Of a stretch of DNA of 64,000 nt, positions 17,823 through 26,780 are shown one piece after another. The DNA lies in NCBI RefSeq assembly GCF_015277735.1, contig NZ_JADHDA010000002.1, forward strand, positions 594,004 through 658,003. The letters are read 5' to 3'. Both the position numbers and the translations under genes were made by a program. Below the pieces are notes generated by a model that saw nothing but the letters and a program-made list of their open reading frames with translations, was not told the origin of the DNA and did not search any database. Numbering within the stretch: the stretch's first letter is position 1; each line of letters starts with the position of its first letter. Source of the DNA: Psychrobacter sp. NG254 (GTDB lineage: Bacteria; Pseudomonadota; Gammaproteobacteria; Pseudomonadales; Moraxellaceae).

Positions 17823-20018
17823 ATGGCAACCATCCCCAATGTTGACAATAAGCGCTATCAAGGCCTTATTATTTCAATTGCACTGTTTTTATCGCTCATT
17901 GGTGCTTTGCTCGCATTTACGTTTTATACCTCAAATCTATTAGAAAGAAACACTGCGTTAATCGACCAAACCAACCAAGTGGCCAACAGTGCACAGGCTG
18001 TGATCAAAGATCTTTTCGACTTGGACAGCAGTTATGGGGAGGATACCAACTCTCCACATATACAACGTGTGCTTAGCCGCTTGGGTGAAAATACGGCGCT
18101 TATCACAAGCTCTATCGCTGCGATTGAGCAGGGCGGTACGATTACGGATGCCGAAGGTAGTAGCTATGATTTGCCAAATATCGACAGCAATGCACAAGTG
18201 AACATCACCGCTGCCAATGAGCAGTGGAAAGCATTAGAGCCTAAGATTCAAGCATACTTGAAAGATGCTGATAACATCATGATTTCCTCTGAGGATAATC
18301 TGACGCAAGCGGTTGAACAGGCAAAAACATCCAGTCTGTTTATTAACGATTCGTTAGACAATCTGACTAAAGATGTTTTTAACAGTGCAGAACGTCAAGC
18401 GACCACCATTCGTCTGATTCAGGTACTTGGTGTTGCCGCGATCTTTACCTACTTCCTAATCTTTGTATTCTTCTTTGTACGCCGTCTGCGTGAGACGGAT
18501 GCAGAAGCGTTGGCGGCTCGTCAAGAAACCCAAGAGATTATGGAAACGGTAAACACCGGTCTATTTCTACTTGATAAAGACCTAAACATTGGTCAACAGC
18601 ATTCTCGCGCTCTGAACAATATCATTGGCTCTGACAGACTGGCAGGGGAGAACTTTACCAACGTGTTGCGTGGCCGTATCTCTGATAAAGACCTCAAAAC
18701 CACACAGCAGTTTATTGAACAGCTCTATAACCCACGTGTCAAAGAAAAACTGGTGGACTCGCTTAACCCGCTCAACAAAGTCATGCTACACAATATCTCT
18801 GACAACAAAAATCTTGATAATCGCTTCTTAGATTTCAAATTTTCACGTGTCTATGACAACAAAGACATTGCCCGTATTTTAGTCAACGTCAACGATGTGT
18901 CAGATGCCGTCTATCTAGAACAGCGTCTAGAGAAAGAGCGTTCGCAAAACGACATGCAGATTGAGATGCTCACCACGATCTTGAATGTAAATCCAAAGAT
19001 TATTAACGAGTTTATTGATAATACGCAAGCGCACATCGAAAAAATGAACAACATTCTGAAAAACCCTGGTAGCTCGCAGTACGAGCTTGAGGGTAAGCTC
19101 AAAGCCATCTATCGCGAAATGCATAGCTTAAAAGGCGAGGCCTCTGCGCTGAAACTGCACAGCTTCACAAAAATTGCCTCAGATGCAGAAGACAAGCTAC
19201 ATGCCTTACAAAACCAAGGTCAGCTCTCTGGTAATGATTTCTTGCCATTAGCGGTACATTTGGATGACTTACTCAGTCTATCAAATACCATTGCCACACT
19301 AGGTGAGCGTATCAACCGCTCAGCGCCAGCAGCGAGCAAGGCAGCAGTAGCGCCTGTCTCAACGAATGAAAAACCAGCCACTTTGAATACTCAGCCAAAA
19401 CAGACGTCAATGGGTGGTTTCAATACTGATGGGGGCTTGGATATCGACTTGGATAATGAAGCTGACGATGATGCATTGTCTTTTTATAATGAGTTTGCAC
19501 ATGAGATTGCCACAAGACAAGGCAAGCAAGTACAGCTAAACAGCAAGACGCTGACACAGGCAAATATTCCAGCACATTTGGCAAAACCAATCAAAGACAT
19601 CAGTATCCAGCTATTGCGTAATGCAGTGGTACACGGTGTTGAGACGCCAAGTGTCCGTCAAGCGGCTGGTAAAGCTGACACCGGTATTATTGATTTAGAA
19701 GTGCAAGAAAACGGCTCAGATGTCATGCTGATTGTGCAAGATGATGGTCAAGGTATTGACTATGACAGCATTCGCAATAAGCTCAGCAAAGAAGGTCGTT
19801 TCAGTACAGAAGAGGCCAGCCAGCTCAGTCAAGGTGATTTACTCAAGCAGCTATTTTCTTCTGGGTTCTCAACCAAAGAGCAGGCAGATGAAGATGGTGG
19901 GCGCGGCGTCGGTCTTGATATTATCAAGGCACAAGTAAAAGAGTATGGCGGCAAGCTTAACGTCAATAGTGAACTGGGTCAGATGACGCGGTTTATGATC
20001 ACATTGCCTAAAGCTTAA
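17823..20018 (+). CDS. Membrane-bound CheA-like sensor kinase (sensor-PAS-like-Hpt-HATPase)
   Basis: 731 residues. TM1 (about 13-36) and TM2 (about 197-220) flank a helical periplasmic sensor of about 160 residues that resembles PilJ/MCP-type four-helix sensors. A PAS-like region follows (about 235-360; ETVNTGLFLLDKDLNI), then an Hpt (P1) domain with H434 in MHSLKGEASALKL, a Ser/Ala/Pro linker (about 500-545), and a CheA-type ATPase (N-box LLRNAVVHGVE, DDGQGID at 640, GFSTKEQ, GGRGVGLDIIKAQV). The protein stops after the ATPase: there is no CheW-like P5 domain and no clear P2 or dimerisation domain, so it should not join canonical chemoreceptor arrays. AAGGA lies near the start. It is co-oriented with the binding protein, CheY and CheX genes. 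Confidence 0.9.
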   Translation: MATIPNVDNKRYQGLIISIALFLSLIGALLAFTFYTSNLLERNTALIDQTNQVANSAQAVIKDLFDLDSSYGEDTNSPHIQRVLSRLGENTALITSSIAAIEQGGTITDAEGSSYDLPNIDSNAQVNITAANEQWKALEPKIQAYLKDADNIMISSEDNLTQAVEQAKTSSLFINDSLDNLTKDVFNSAERQATTIRLIQVLGVAAIFTYFLIFVFFFVRRLRETDAEALAARQETQEIMETVNTGLFLLDKDLNIGQQHSRALNNIIGSDRLAGENFTNVLRGRISDKDLKTTQQFIEQLYNPRVKEKLVDSLNPLNKVMLHNISDNKNLDNRFLDFKFSRVYDNKDIARILVNVNDVSDAVYLEQRLEKERSQNDMQIEMLTTILNVNPKIINEFIDNTQAHIEKMNNILKNPGSSQYELEGKLKAIYREMHSLKGEASALKLHSFTKIASDAEDKLHALQNQGQLSGNDFLPLAVHLDDLLSLSNTIATLGERINRSAPAASKAAVAPVSTNEKPATLNTQPKQTSMGGFNTDGGLDIDLDNEADDDALSFYNEFAHEIATRQGKQVQLNSKTLTQANIPAHLAKPIKDISIQLLRNAVVHGVETPSVRQAAGKADTGIIDLEVQENGSDVMLIVQDDGQGIDYDSIRNKLSKEGRFSTEEASQLSQGDLLKQLFSSGFSTKEQADEDGGRGVGLDIIKAQVKEYGGKLNVNSELGQMTRFMITLPKA

Positions 20019-20080
20019 TCAAAAACAGTAAACATATTGTCAGGGACGACAAGCACTTCATTAAAGGTAATAGGTAAGTT

Positions 20081-20443
20081 ATGCATAAGTTAATGATTGT
20101 TGATGATTCAAATATTATTAGAAACCGTATTCAGCGCGCGTACGATTCAGGGCAGTTTATGCTGGTTGCGACAGCGACCAGCGGCGTTCAGGCCATTGAA
20201 AAATTCAATGTTCATCGTCCCAATGTGATCACGATGGACTTGACCATGCCGCAAATGGATGGACTGGAGTGTATTGAAAAAATCATTGCTATCGACCCAG
20301 AAGTCCGTATTTTAGTGGTATCAGCATTGTCTGACAAAGCCACTGGTATCGAAGCCCTATCACTGGGTGCGAGCGGCTTTTTGTGCAAGCCTTTTTCAGA
20401 AGAGGAGCTTGTAGAGTCTTTGTATGAGCTGATGCAAGACTAA
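20081..20443 (+). CDS. CheY-like single-domain response regulator
   Basis: 120 residues, receiver domain only. The acidic pocket is D8/D9, the phospho-acceptor is D53 (TMDLTMPQMDG), the Ser/Thr switch region is VVSALS and the conserved lysine is K103 (LCKPF). There is no DNA-binding or enzymatic output domain. It starts 62 bp after the CheA-like gene with AGGTAA upstream, and 30 bp before the first CheX. It probably receives phosphate from H434 of the upstream kinase. The output partner is unknown because no flagellar or type IV pilus gene lies in the window. Confidence 0.92.
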   Translation: MHKLMIVDDSNIIRNRIQRAYDSGQFMLVATATSGVQAIEKFNVHRPNVITMDLTMPQMDGLECIEKIIAIDPEVRILVVSALSDKATGIEALSLGASGFLCKPFSEEELVESLYELMQD

Positions 20444-20473
20444 TACCATTCATCGACTAAAGCAGATGTTATT

Positions 20474-20923
20474 ATGAAAGAACAAAAGCTACAGATTTTT
20501 TTGAGTATTATCAGTAATTATTTTGACCAGTTTGGCGGAGAAGAGCTTGTTGCTGATACCCCTTACTTGTTAGAAAACAAGCAGCCAAAAGTCCATGATT
20601 ATACGGGCGTCATCGGTATATCTGGAGGCCAAAAAGGCGTGGTGTATTTTTCGGCAACTCATCAACTGCTATCCTCTATATTGGACAGCATGGGTGAAAC
20701 GGATAAAAGCGATGAAAACTATATAGATTTGGCTGGTGAAGTGGCCAATACAATCGCAGGAAATGCCCGCAAAGAGTTTGGCCCAGAGTTTCATATTTCT
20801 GTGCCATTTGTGTTCAAAGGCGCACCGCAAAGTATTGTGCTGCCGAACGATGAGCGCTCTTTTATCATTCCCATCACTTGGAACTCGCAAGTTGGCGAGA
20901 TTGTGGTTTGTTTGCAGGATTAA
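20474..20923 (+). CDS. CheX-type phosphatase, first copy
   Basis: 149 residues, whole-length CheX domain (CheC/CheX/FliY class of CheY-P phosphatases). The catalytic helix motif E-x2-N is present as GEVANTIAGNAR (E89, N92). Other family-like segments are YTGVIGISGGQKGVVYFS and FVFKGAPQSIVLP. The ribosome binding site is weak. Expected to dephosphorylate the CheY-like protein encoded 30 bp upstream; this is inference from family and operon position. Confidence 0.88.
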   Translation: MKEQKLQIFLSIISNYFDQFGGEELVADTPYLLENKQPKVHDYTGVIGISGGQKGVVYFSATHQLLSSILDSMGETDKSDENYIDLAGEVANTIAGNARKEFGPEFHISVPFVFKGAPQSIVLPNDERSFIIPITWNSQVGEIVVCLQD

Positions 20924-20964
20924 TGAGACTGCTGCCACGTAATACAGATGGATATTAATATATT

Positions 20965-21414
20965 ATGGTTAAAGTAGAAAAACTGGGTGTGTTTTTAAGC
21001 TCGATCAATGCGTTTTTTGCACAAATCGATGGCTCAAAAGTGTCTCTTGACACCCCTTATTTGAATGACAATAAAAGCGCTATTGGGTATGACTATAGTG
21101 GCGTGATCAAGATATCAGGGCCAATCGAAGGATGCGTCTACGTCAGTGCACCAAGCGTGATGTTGCGAGAAGTCATCAAAGTGATGGGCGAGCCTGACTT
21201 TTCGATCACGATGATGAAAGACTTGCTTGGTGAAATGGCTAACACCATCTCTGGTAATGCGCGTACAGAATTTGGCTCAGAGTTTATTATCTCACCGCCG
21301 TATATTGTAGAAAGTGCGCCAAGCGTGTCATATTTGCCAAAAGACCGCCAAAGCTATATCACGCCATTTACATGGCATGGCTATAAGGCTGTGATCGGGA
21401 TTTGTATTGCATAG
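20965..21414 (+). CDS. CheX-type phosphatase, second copy
   Basis: 149 residues, clearly paralogous to the preceding gene: the same length and block order, YSGVIKISGPIEGCVYVS, GEMANTISGNARTEFGSEF and YIVESAPSVSYLP. The E-x2-N pair is E90/N93, so both copies look catalytically competent. It is separated from the first copy by 41 bp and followed by a terminator, making it the last gene of the operon. The tandem copies differ at many surface positions, so they may have different targets or form a heterodimer (inference). Confidence 0.88.
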   Translation: MVKVEKLGVFLSSINAFFAQIDGSKVSLDTPYLNDNKSAIGYDYSGVIKISGPIEGCVYVSAPSVMLREVIKVMGEPDFSITMMKDLLGEMANTISGNARTEFGSEFIISPPYIVESAPSVSYLPKDRQSYITPFTWHGYKAVIGICIA

Positions 21415-21453
21415 CTGAATGCGTAGCATTGATATAAAGCCAAAGCAATAACC

Positions 21454-21485
21454 AAAAAAGCGATGCAACTGTGTCGCTTTTTTTA
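21454..21485 (+). terminator. Terminator of the chemotaxis-like operon
   Basis: AAAAAAGCGA and TCGCTTTTTTT form the stem around a TGCAACTGTG loop, 40 bp after the second CheX stop. Confidence 0.85.
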
Positions 21486-21540
21486 TTTTAATAGGGCTGT
21501 CTTTTGTTTTTATCTTATTGATATGCCGCTAATAAACTGC

Positions 21541-21823
21541 TGGAGATTGCGGTAAGTTATGTGATAAAATACGGCGCAGCTATTTTATAATTTGCGTTAT
21601 AGTTTAGGTTTGAGAATATTTCTGAAATCTGATCATAGCTTCTTTTTTAAACCAACCAATGACACACACATCATGGCAAAAAATGGCTGGGTGTCTGGCA
21701 ACTTGATTAATTTGCGCGCAGTCCGTGCTCTATGAGTAACGACTGACTGATAGCAAATGCGTGTTGCTAGATAGGCTGTTTTTGTGATGTGGAGGCATAA
21801 CCCAACCAATAGGATATTTTCAC
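21541..21823 (+). promoter_or_regulatory. Putative rpsB promoter and long leader
   Basis: A possible promoter is TGGAGA (21541-21546), 18 bp, TAAAAT (21565-21570). About 240 nt of leader follow before rpsB. The leader holds GACACACA and GGGTGTC segments able to pair. rpsB leaders of gammaproteobacteria are known to be bound by S2 for autoregulation; whether this leader does so is inference. Confidence 0.35.
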
Positions 21824-22618
21824 ATGGCTACAAAGAATCCAACCAAAATCGAAATGCGCGACTTACTACAAGCCGGCGCTCACTTTGGTCACCAAACACG
21901 TTTTTGGAACCCAAAAATGGGTCCTTATATCTTTGGTGCACGTAACAAGATCCATATCATCAACTTAGAGCATACTGTAAAGTCGTTCAACGAAGCATTG
22001 ACTTACGTCAACGGCCTAGCTGCTAAGAAAAACAAAGTATTGTTTGTTGGTACTAAACGCGCTGCAAGCGGCATCATCCGTGAGCAAGCAGCACGCGCTG
22101 GCATGCCTTACGTTGACCATCGCTGGTTAGGTGGTATGTTGACTAACTGGAAAACACTACGCCAGTCAATCAACCGTCTAAAAGAGCTTGAGAAGCAAGC
22201 AGAAGATGGTACTTTCGCTAAGCTAACCAAGCGTGAAGCGTTAGAGCGTACTCGCGATATGGAAAAACTTGAGCGTTCACTAGGCGGTATCAAAGACATG
22301 GGCGGCCTACCTGACGCAATCTTCGTAGTTGACGTAGATCACGAAGCCATCGCTATCAAAGAAGCCAAAAACTTGGGTATCCCAGTTATCGGTATCGTTG
22401 ATACTAACTCTAGCCCAGACAACGTTGATTACATCATCCCAGCTAATGATGATGCTATCCGTGCTGTGACTTTGTATGTAACTTCTATGGCTGATGCAAT
22501 CATCGCTGGTAAAGAATACGCACAAACTCAAGCTGGCGGCAAAGCTGAGCAAGCGGCTACTACTGAAGAAGCACCAGCTGAAGCGCAAGCAGAAGAAGCA
22601 GCAACTCCAGCAGAATAA
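21824..22618 (+). CDS. rpsB: 30S ribosomal protein S2
   Basis: 264 residues. S2 binds the 30S head-body junction and recruits S1. All typical blocks are visible: [87 protein letters not shown] and [22 protein letters not shown]. The C-terminal 30 residues are an Ala/Glu-rich tail ([17 protein letters not shown]). AGGATA precedes the ATG. It heads the conserved rpsB-tsf pair; the 313-bp gap to tsf holds two hairpins that may tune expression of the second gene. Confidence 0.98.
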   Translation: MATKNPTKIEMRDLLQAGAHFGHQTRFWNPKMGPYIFGARNKIHIINLEHTVKSFNEALTYVNGLAAKKNKVLFVGTKRAASGIIREQAARAGMPYVDHRWLGGMLTNWKTLRQSINRLKELEKQAEDGTFAKLTKREALERTRDMEKLERSLGGIKDMGGLPDAIFVVDVDHEAIAIKEAKNLGIPVIGIVDTNSSPDNVDYIIPANDDAIRAVTLYVTSMADAIIAGKEYAQTQAGGKAEQAATTEEAPAEAQAEEAATPAE

Positions 22619-22648
22619 GTGGCTGACATAAAATGTTTAATGTTGTAA

Positions 22649-22679
22649 GGATGCCTTGATAGTAATGCTATCAGCATCC
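22649..22679 (+). other. Hairpin in the rpsB-tsf spacer
   Basis: GGATGC..TGATAG pairs with CTATCAGCATCC (2-nt bulge), 31 bp after rpsB. No T-tract follows. Possibly an RNA stability or processing element. Confidence 0.45.
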
Positions 22680-22708
22680 ATATAACGTTTAACACCATAT
22701 AAGCTCGC

Positions 22709-22745
22709 AATAGGCATGATGTAGTTTTACTCGTCATGCCTTATT
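22709..22745 (+). terminator. Probable partial terminator between rpsB and tsf
   Basis: AATAGGCATGA pairs with TCATGCCTTATT (one T-T mismatch), with a 14-nt loop and a weak T-rich tail (TTATTGTTG). Its position and weak tail fit an attenuator that lowers tsf relative to rpsB; that is inference. Confidence 0.45.
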
Positions 22746-22931
22746 GTTGTTAGATAGCTCGTTAGCGGGCGAGTATTATCGTCTATGCTTTTCTCCTTAG
22801 AGGTAATGCCTATTGTGAAATTCCATAATGAGCGCCACTATCACAGAAAAGCAATATCTGGCAGCAGCCGGCCAATCAGAAACTAGCAAAAGTTAAGTAC
22901 CTCAACACATAACAATACTAAGGTGACTCTT

Positions 22932-23813
22932 ATGTCAGAAGTAAAAGTATCTGCCAAAATGGTAAAAGAATTGCGCGACCGTACTGGTCTTGGCATGATG
23001 GAATGTAAAAAAGCGTTAGAAGAATCAAACGGTGATGTCGAAACTGCCATTGATAACCTACGTAAATCTGGTCAAGCCAAAGCAGCTAAAAAAGCGGGTA
23101 ACATCGCAGCTGATGGCGCTATCATCATCGCTCAAGGCGAAAACAAAGCATTCTTGTTAGAAGTTAACTGCCAGACTGACTTCGTTGCAAAAGATGAAAA
23201 CTTTGGTGCCTTTGCAGAGCAAGTGGCTAACATCGCTCTAGAAAACAACGAGACTAATGTTGCTGCTATCGCTGAATTACCATATGGTAATGGCCAAAGC
23301 ATCGAAGAAGCTCGTGTATCTTTGGTACAAAAAATCGGTGAAAACATTCAGATCCGCCGTGTTGAAGTACTTGAAGGCGCAAACATCGCAGCATACCGTC
23401 ATGGTCTACGTATCGGTGTAGTGGTTTCTTATGAAGGTGGCGCTGCAGACACTGGTAAAAACCTTGCCATGCACATCGCTGCATTCAACCCTGTTGCAGT
23501 AGATGACGAAGACGTTGCTGCTGATTTATTGGCGCGTGAAAAAGACATCATCGAAGCAAAAGCTCGTGAGTCTGGCAAGCCTGACAACATCGTTGAAAAA
23601 ATGATCGAAGGTGGCCTACGTAAGTACCTAGAAGAAGTTACTTTATTGCGTCAACCATACGTTATGGACAACGAAAAGAAAGTTGGTGACGTACTAAAAG
23701 CTGAAGGCGTAAAAGTACTAGGTTTCAAACGTTTAGAAGTTGGTGAAGGCATTGAGAAAAAGCAAGAAGACTTCGCTGCTGAAGTCGCTGCTACTCAGGC
23801 TGCTAACAAGTAA
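22932..23813 (+). CDS. tsf: Translation elongation factor Ts
   Basis: 293 residues; guanine-nucleotide exchange factor that regenerates EF-Tu-GTP. The UBA-like N-terminus ([21 protein letters not shown]) is followed by the core [10 protein letters not shown] block and the C-terminal [17 protein letters not shown] module. The ATG at 22932 has AAGGTG 7 bp upstream; a GTG nine bases earlier overlaps that box and is not the start. Its substrate protein EF-Tu is encoded at the far right of the window. It is followed by a very strong bidirectional terminator. Confidence 0.98.
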   Translation: MSEVKVSAKMVKELRDRTGLGMMECKKALEESNGDVETAIDNLRKSGQAKAAKKAGNIAADGAIIIAQGENKAFLLEVNCQTDFVAKDENFGAFAEQVANIALENNETNVAAIAELPYGNGQSIEEARVSLVQKIGENIQIRRVEVLEGANIAAYRHGLRIGVVVSYEGGAADTGKNLAMHIAAFNPVAVDDEDVAADLLAREKDIIEAKARESGKPDNIVEKMIEGGLRKYLEEVTLLRQPYVMDNEKKVGDVLKAEGVKVLGFKRLEVGEGIEKKQEDFAAEVAATQAANK

Positions 23814-23903
23814 GTATTGAATTGTCTAGAAAAAGGCTGTGCGGGTTTATTTAATTCGCATAGTTTTACTTTATCATTGCAGCTGTAAGGCAATATAGAG
23901 TCC

Positions 23904-23953
23904 CCAGACACGAAAAAGCCCGTTAATCTGTTAGCGGGCTTTTTCGTGTCTGG
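23904..23953. terminator. Strong bidirectional terminator between tsf and the transglycosylase
   Basis: A perfect 19-bp stem (CCAGACACGAAAAAGCCCG and its reverse complement) around a 12-nt loop. The internal AAAAA and TTTTT give tails for both strands. Confidence 0.9.
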
Positions 23954-24023
23954 CTTTTGGAAAGATAATCAGTTATTGAACTTAGTGTAGTGATTGGTGT
24001 AATTAAACTAAGCCAAGCTCGAC

Positions 24024-24824
24024 TTAGCGCAGCGCATCGTAGGCAGAGTTGGAGTAGCTGGCACTATTGATATTGTTACTCGTACCGTAGCTGACATTCT
24101 GCATAGCACCATTATTGTTGCTTGCGGTTTGGTTGCTGGCATTCATGCTAGCGCCGGACAGTCCTGAATCATTCTTATATAAGCTGTGATAGCGACTCAT
24201 GACTTTTTGAACATAGTTACGAGTTTCTTTAAATGGCGGGATACCACCGTACTTATCGACGTTACCTTCGCCTGCATTATAGCCTGCAACAGCATACTCA
24301 ACTTTATTATCAAAACGGCGCATCAGCCAAGCGATATATTTGGCTGAGCCTTCGATATTATCAGCAGGATTCCAAGGGTTGCTCACATTGAAGCGGCGAG
24401 CAGTGGCTGGCATTAACTGCATAAGACCTTGTGCGCCGACAGGTGAGCGTGCATTTGGATTAAACGCTGATTCTGTGTGCATCATCGCTTTCATTAGCCC
24501 AGGATCCACACCGTGACGCTCAGCTGATGCACGAATATAGCTGTCATAAGCATTTCGGCTACCACTATTACTAGCAGCGCTGCTGCCATAGCTGTCACTG
24601 CTGCCATCATACATCTTGGAATCTTTATAATAAGTCACTTTTACTTTTTTGGTAAACTTATCAAAATTTCCACTAGGATTGACATTGGTCAGTAGTACTT
24701 GTCCACCCTTGTCTTTGTAGATATACATATTGCCTGCATGAGCTGCAGAGAAAGCGGTGAGGGCAATGGTACTTAATAAAATAGGGGATAAGCAGCGAGC
24801 CATCAAAGTAGCAGTATTTATCAT
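24024..24824 (-). CDS. Secreted lytic transglycosylase (SLT family) with DUF4124-like N-terminus
   Basis: 266 residues. Signal peptide ends AHA-G (cleavage about 30). Residues 31-65 (MYIYKDKGGQVLLTNVNPSG) resemble the DUF4124 module often found on such enzymes. The SLT domain spans about 92-215, with catalytic Glu E118 (MMHTESAFNPNARSPVGAQGLMQLMPATA) and the AVAGYNAGEGNV motif. It cleaves peptidoglycan glycan strands non-hydrolytically, forming 1,6-anhydro-muramic ends. The C-terminal 45 residues are Asn/Ser/Ala-rich and low-complexity. No neighbour suggests a secretion-system role, so housekeeping wall turnover is likely. Convergent with tsf. Confidence 0.93.
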   Translation of the reverse strand: MINTATLMARCLSPILLSTIALTAFSAAHAGNMYIYKDKGGQVLLTNVNPSGNFDKFTKKVKVTYYKDSKMYDGSSDSYGSSAASNSGSRNAYDSYIRASAERHGVDPGLMKAMMHTESAFNPNARSPVGAQGLMQLMPATARRFNVSNPWNPADNIEGSAKYIAWLMRRFDNKVEYAVAGYNAGEGNVDKYGGIPPFKETRNYVQKVMSRYHSLYKNDSGLSGASMNASNQTASNNNGAMQNVSYGTSNNINSASYSNSAYDALR

Positions 24825-25213
24825 AGTGTTATCACTTTTTATCGAATAATAGCAAATTATTTTGCCTACAAACGCGTTGTTTTATGCGCTTAGGCGGTCA
24901 CTAGACGCATATACTTTATAGACAATCGCGAGTACAGTGGCTCAGCAATTATCTCGTCTGACAATGAACCGCTTTCAATAGATACAAAAAATAATAGTTG
25001 CTTACTATAACATATAATAACTTTGTGCCGTATCAGATTGATAAGATAACGAGCAAACGCTGATTATTTTTGTTAAATAAATCAACATACTATATTGTTT
25101 CAAACGGTCGATGCGTCATGCCTACTAGTGTGTGTCTTCAATCTGAGCATTAGGTTTTGAATAGATTAAAGGGGGTTTAGTCTTTATCAAGATACGGCAA
25201 ATAAAACTACAAC
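24825..25213. other. Spacer with a possible solo end of the family-2 repeat
   Basis: No gene is supportable. At 25125-25143, CTAGTGTGTGTCTTCAAT resembles the outer end of the family-2 elements (CTAGGGCATGTCCTCAAT), but the flanking sequence does not align further. The remainder is AT-rich. Confidence 0.3.
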
Positions 25214-25903
25214 TTATGCAACTAGCGCACTGATAAAAATAGGCACCCAGATAGCCGTTACTAAGCCATTAACCGCCAGTCCAAATGCTGCATATCGTCC
25301 AGCCGTATGGCTAATCTGCCATGCCTCTACTGTACCGAATGCGTGAGCTGCCAGTCCAAGTGCCAGACCTTTGGCGCGGTCATCATCGATACCTCGGAAT
25401 AAAAAGCGAGCGACAGCACCGCCAATCAGACCTGAGACGATGATAATGAGGTTGGCCATGGCTAAAGGTGCTTTGATCAAATCTGCCACGCTAAGACCAA
25501 TCGGTGTGGTGACAGAACGCGTCGCAAAGGCGAGTATGGTGTCGTGGCTGAGTGAAAACAGATACGCCAATGACATCGGTAATAATGCCCCCACGAGACT
25601 CGCAATGGTGACGATTAACATGAGTTTTTTGACGGGCAATCCTTTAAAGCTCATCGCCGCCAAAGGCACTGCCAATAATACAGTGACATACCCCAACAGA
25701 CGATCAAACACGGGCTTTGCCGCACTGTAATAGTTATTGTAATCCCATTGCAAGAGAAACAAAAACAACAGAACAAGTGCCAATGCGGTAATTACCATTG
25801 GCAACCATGAAATCTTACGTGCGAGTAATCGAGCAATGACATGCGCCGCCAAGGTTAATACGATGGCTGCTAAGGTCGCCACAAATACACTGTCAAAACT
25901 CAT
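25214..25903 (-). CDS. lrgB: LrgB/CidB family membrane protein
   Basis: 229 residues from the ATG at 25903, which has AAGGA upstream; a longer reading frame runs into the preceding gene and is not used. The protein is all membrane helices with the family signature TRSVTTPIGLSVADLI and the downstream HAFGTVEAW block. LrgB is the partner of LrgA; the pair affects murein hydrolase export, autolysis and, in some bacteria, transport of pyruvate or glycolate. The exact substrate here cannot be read. It starts 31 bp after lrgA, on the same strand. Confidence 0.9.
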   Translation of the reverse strand: MSFDSVFVATLAAIVLTLAAHVIARLLARKISWLPMVITALALVLLFLFLLQWDYNNYYSAAKPVFDRLLGYVTVLLAVPLAAMSFKGLPVKKLMLIVTIASLVGALLPMSLAYLFSLSHDTILAFATRSVTTPIGLSVADLIKAPLAMANLIIIVSGLIGGAVARFLFRGIDDDRAKGLALGLAAHAFGTVEAWQISHTAGRYAAFGLAVNGLVTAIWVPIFISALVA

Positions 25904-25934
25904 ACCTTTTCCTTGTTCATATCGCTCACAGCTA

Positions 25935-26360
25935 TTATTTGTGCTCTTCAATAGAGGTAGAGTTAGTACCGACATGGTCGTTTAGCCAGCGGTTTGAGAG
26001 GATCGCTAAGCCCCACAGCGGAATCACTACGCTGATAATCATCGTTGCCATCACGCCCCATAGCTCATCGCCTAAGGCAAATAGTAGCAAGCCTGCACCA
26101 GCTGATACCGGCAAGAAAGCAAAGCCACTATCGACTAGCAATTTATTACTGGCTTGCGTTAGCCAACTTGGTAAACCTTTGAGTAATCGCCAAGCCATTA
26201 AAATACAAAACATAGCGACTAGCCCGACAATATTGGCCGCTTTTTCGATACCTATCATCTGGCAGATGATAACGGCTGATTCGCGGACAAAGATAATCAT
26301 GGCTAGCGTCATGATAATGGCAAGCCATAAGGGGATATGAGAAGAGTGAGCAGGCTTCAT
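25935..26360 (-). CDS. lrgA: LrgA/CidA family holin-like protein
   Basis: 141 residues from the ATG at 26360; a TTG seven codons earlier is possible, but a TATAAT box (26383-26388, minus strand) just before it suggests transcription starts too close to it. Four predicted membrane helices; LPVSAGAGLLLF matches the family's conserved FVPVGVGL-type loop. CidA/LrgA proteins form holin-like oligomers that work with LrgB in autolysis control or small-acid transport. First gene of the lrgA-lrgB operon. No LytSR-type regulator is nearby. Confidence 0.87.
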   Translation of the reverse strand: MKPAHSSHIPLWLAIIMTLAMIIFVRESAVIICQMIGIEKAANIVGLVAMFCILMAWRLLKGLPSWLTQASNKLLVDSGFAFLPVSAGAGLLLFALGDELWGVMATMIISVVIPLWGLAILSNRWLNDHVGTNSTSIEEHK

Positions 26361-26411
26361 AAATCGTTTTTGCCAAGTCAATTATAGAGAGTGAGTTTGG
26401 TGGGACGTAGA

Positions 26412-26519
26412 TATAGTTAGAGAACCACTAAACTGCTACGGTGTTAGCCTTGCTAGAGGTACGACTTGTACAATCTGCAGTCGGCTGCCTTGTAGCAATT
26501 TTAGATTGCTTTGGCTATA
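26412..26519 (+). repeat. Family-1 MITE-like element, copy B
   Basis: 108 bp with imperfect inverted ends (TATAGTTAGAGAACCACTAAA and TTTTAGATTGCTTTGGCTATA). Shares the interior GCTACGGTGTTA, CTTGTACAATCTGCAGT and TGCCTTGTA blocks with the inverted copy C. It sits upstream of lrgA, in the 26361-26780 spacer that otherwise holds only the hflX terminator. Confidence 0.85.
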
Positions 26520-26663
26520 GTATGAGCAATATCGATATTTCAATAATGCCTACTATAAGCCATCAACCAATATTTGTTCGATGTTTCACAGCCGATTATA
26601 TAGCGAGTGGGTCAACTAATAAACCCTATAGAGGGTGAGAATGGGTGAATGACAATTCACATC

Positions 26664-26698
26664 CAAAAAAATAGACGATATCAATGGATATCGTCTAT
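26664..26698 (-). terminator. Terminator of hflX
   Basis: Read on the minus strand, ATAGACGATATC and GATATCGTCTAT form a perfect 12-bp stem with a 4-nt loop, followed by a T-tract. It lies about 80 bp beyond the hflX stop. Confidence 0.9.
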
Positions 26699-26780
26699 CT
26701 CTACCAGCATTACTTACTTAAATTATGGTATTCAAATAATTACTTAACCGTATGTGATAAGCAATTATTGATAGCCGTTT

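Noticed and set aside
25125..25143. Possible solo end of the family-2 repeat before lrgB's terminator region
   Set aside because: The 18-bp resemblance does not extend further, so it was not listed as a repeat copy.
26441..26638. Short plus-strand reading frame upstream of the hflX terminator
   Set aside because: It lies in a MITE-like element and has no ribosome binding site.
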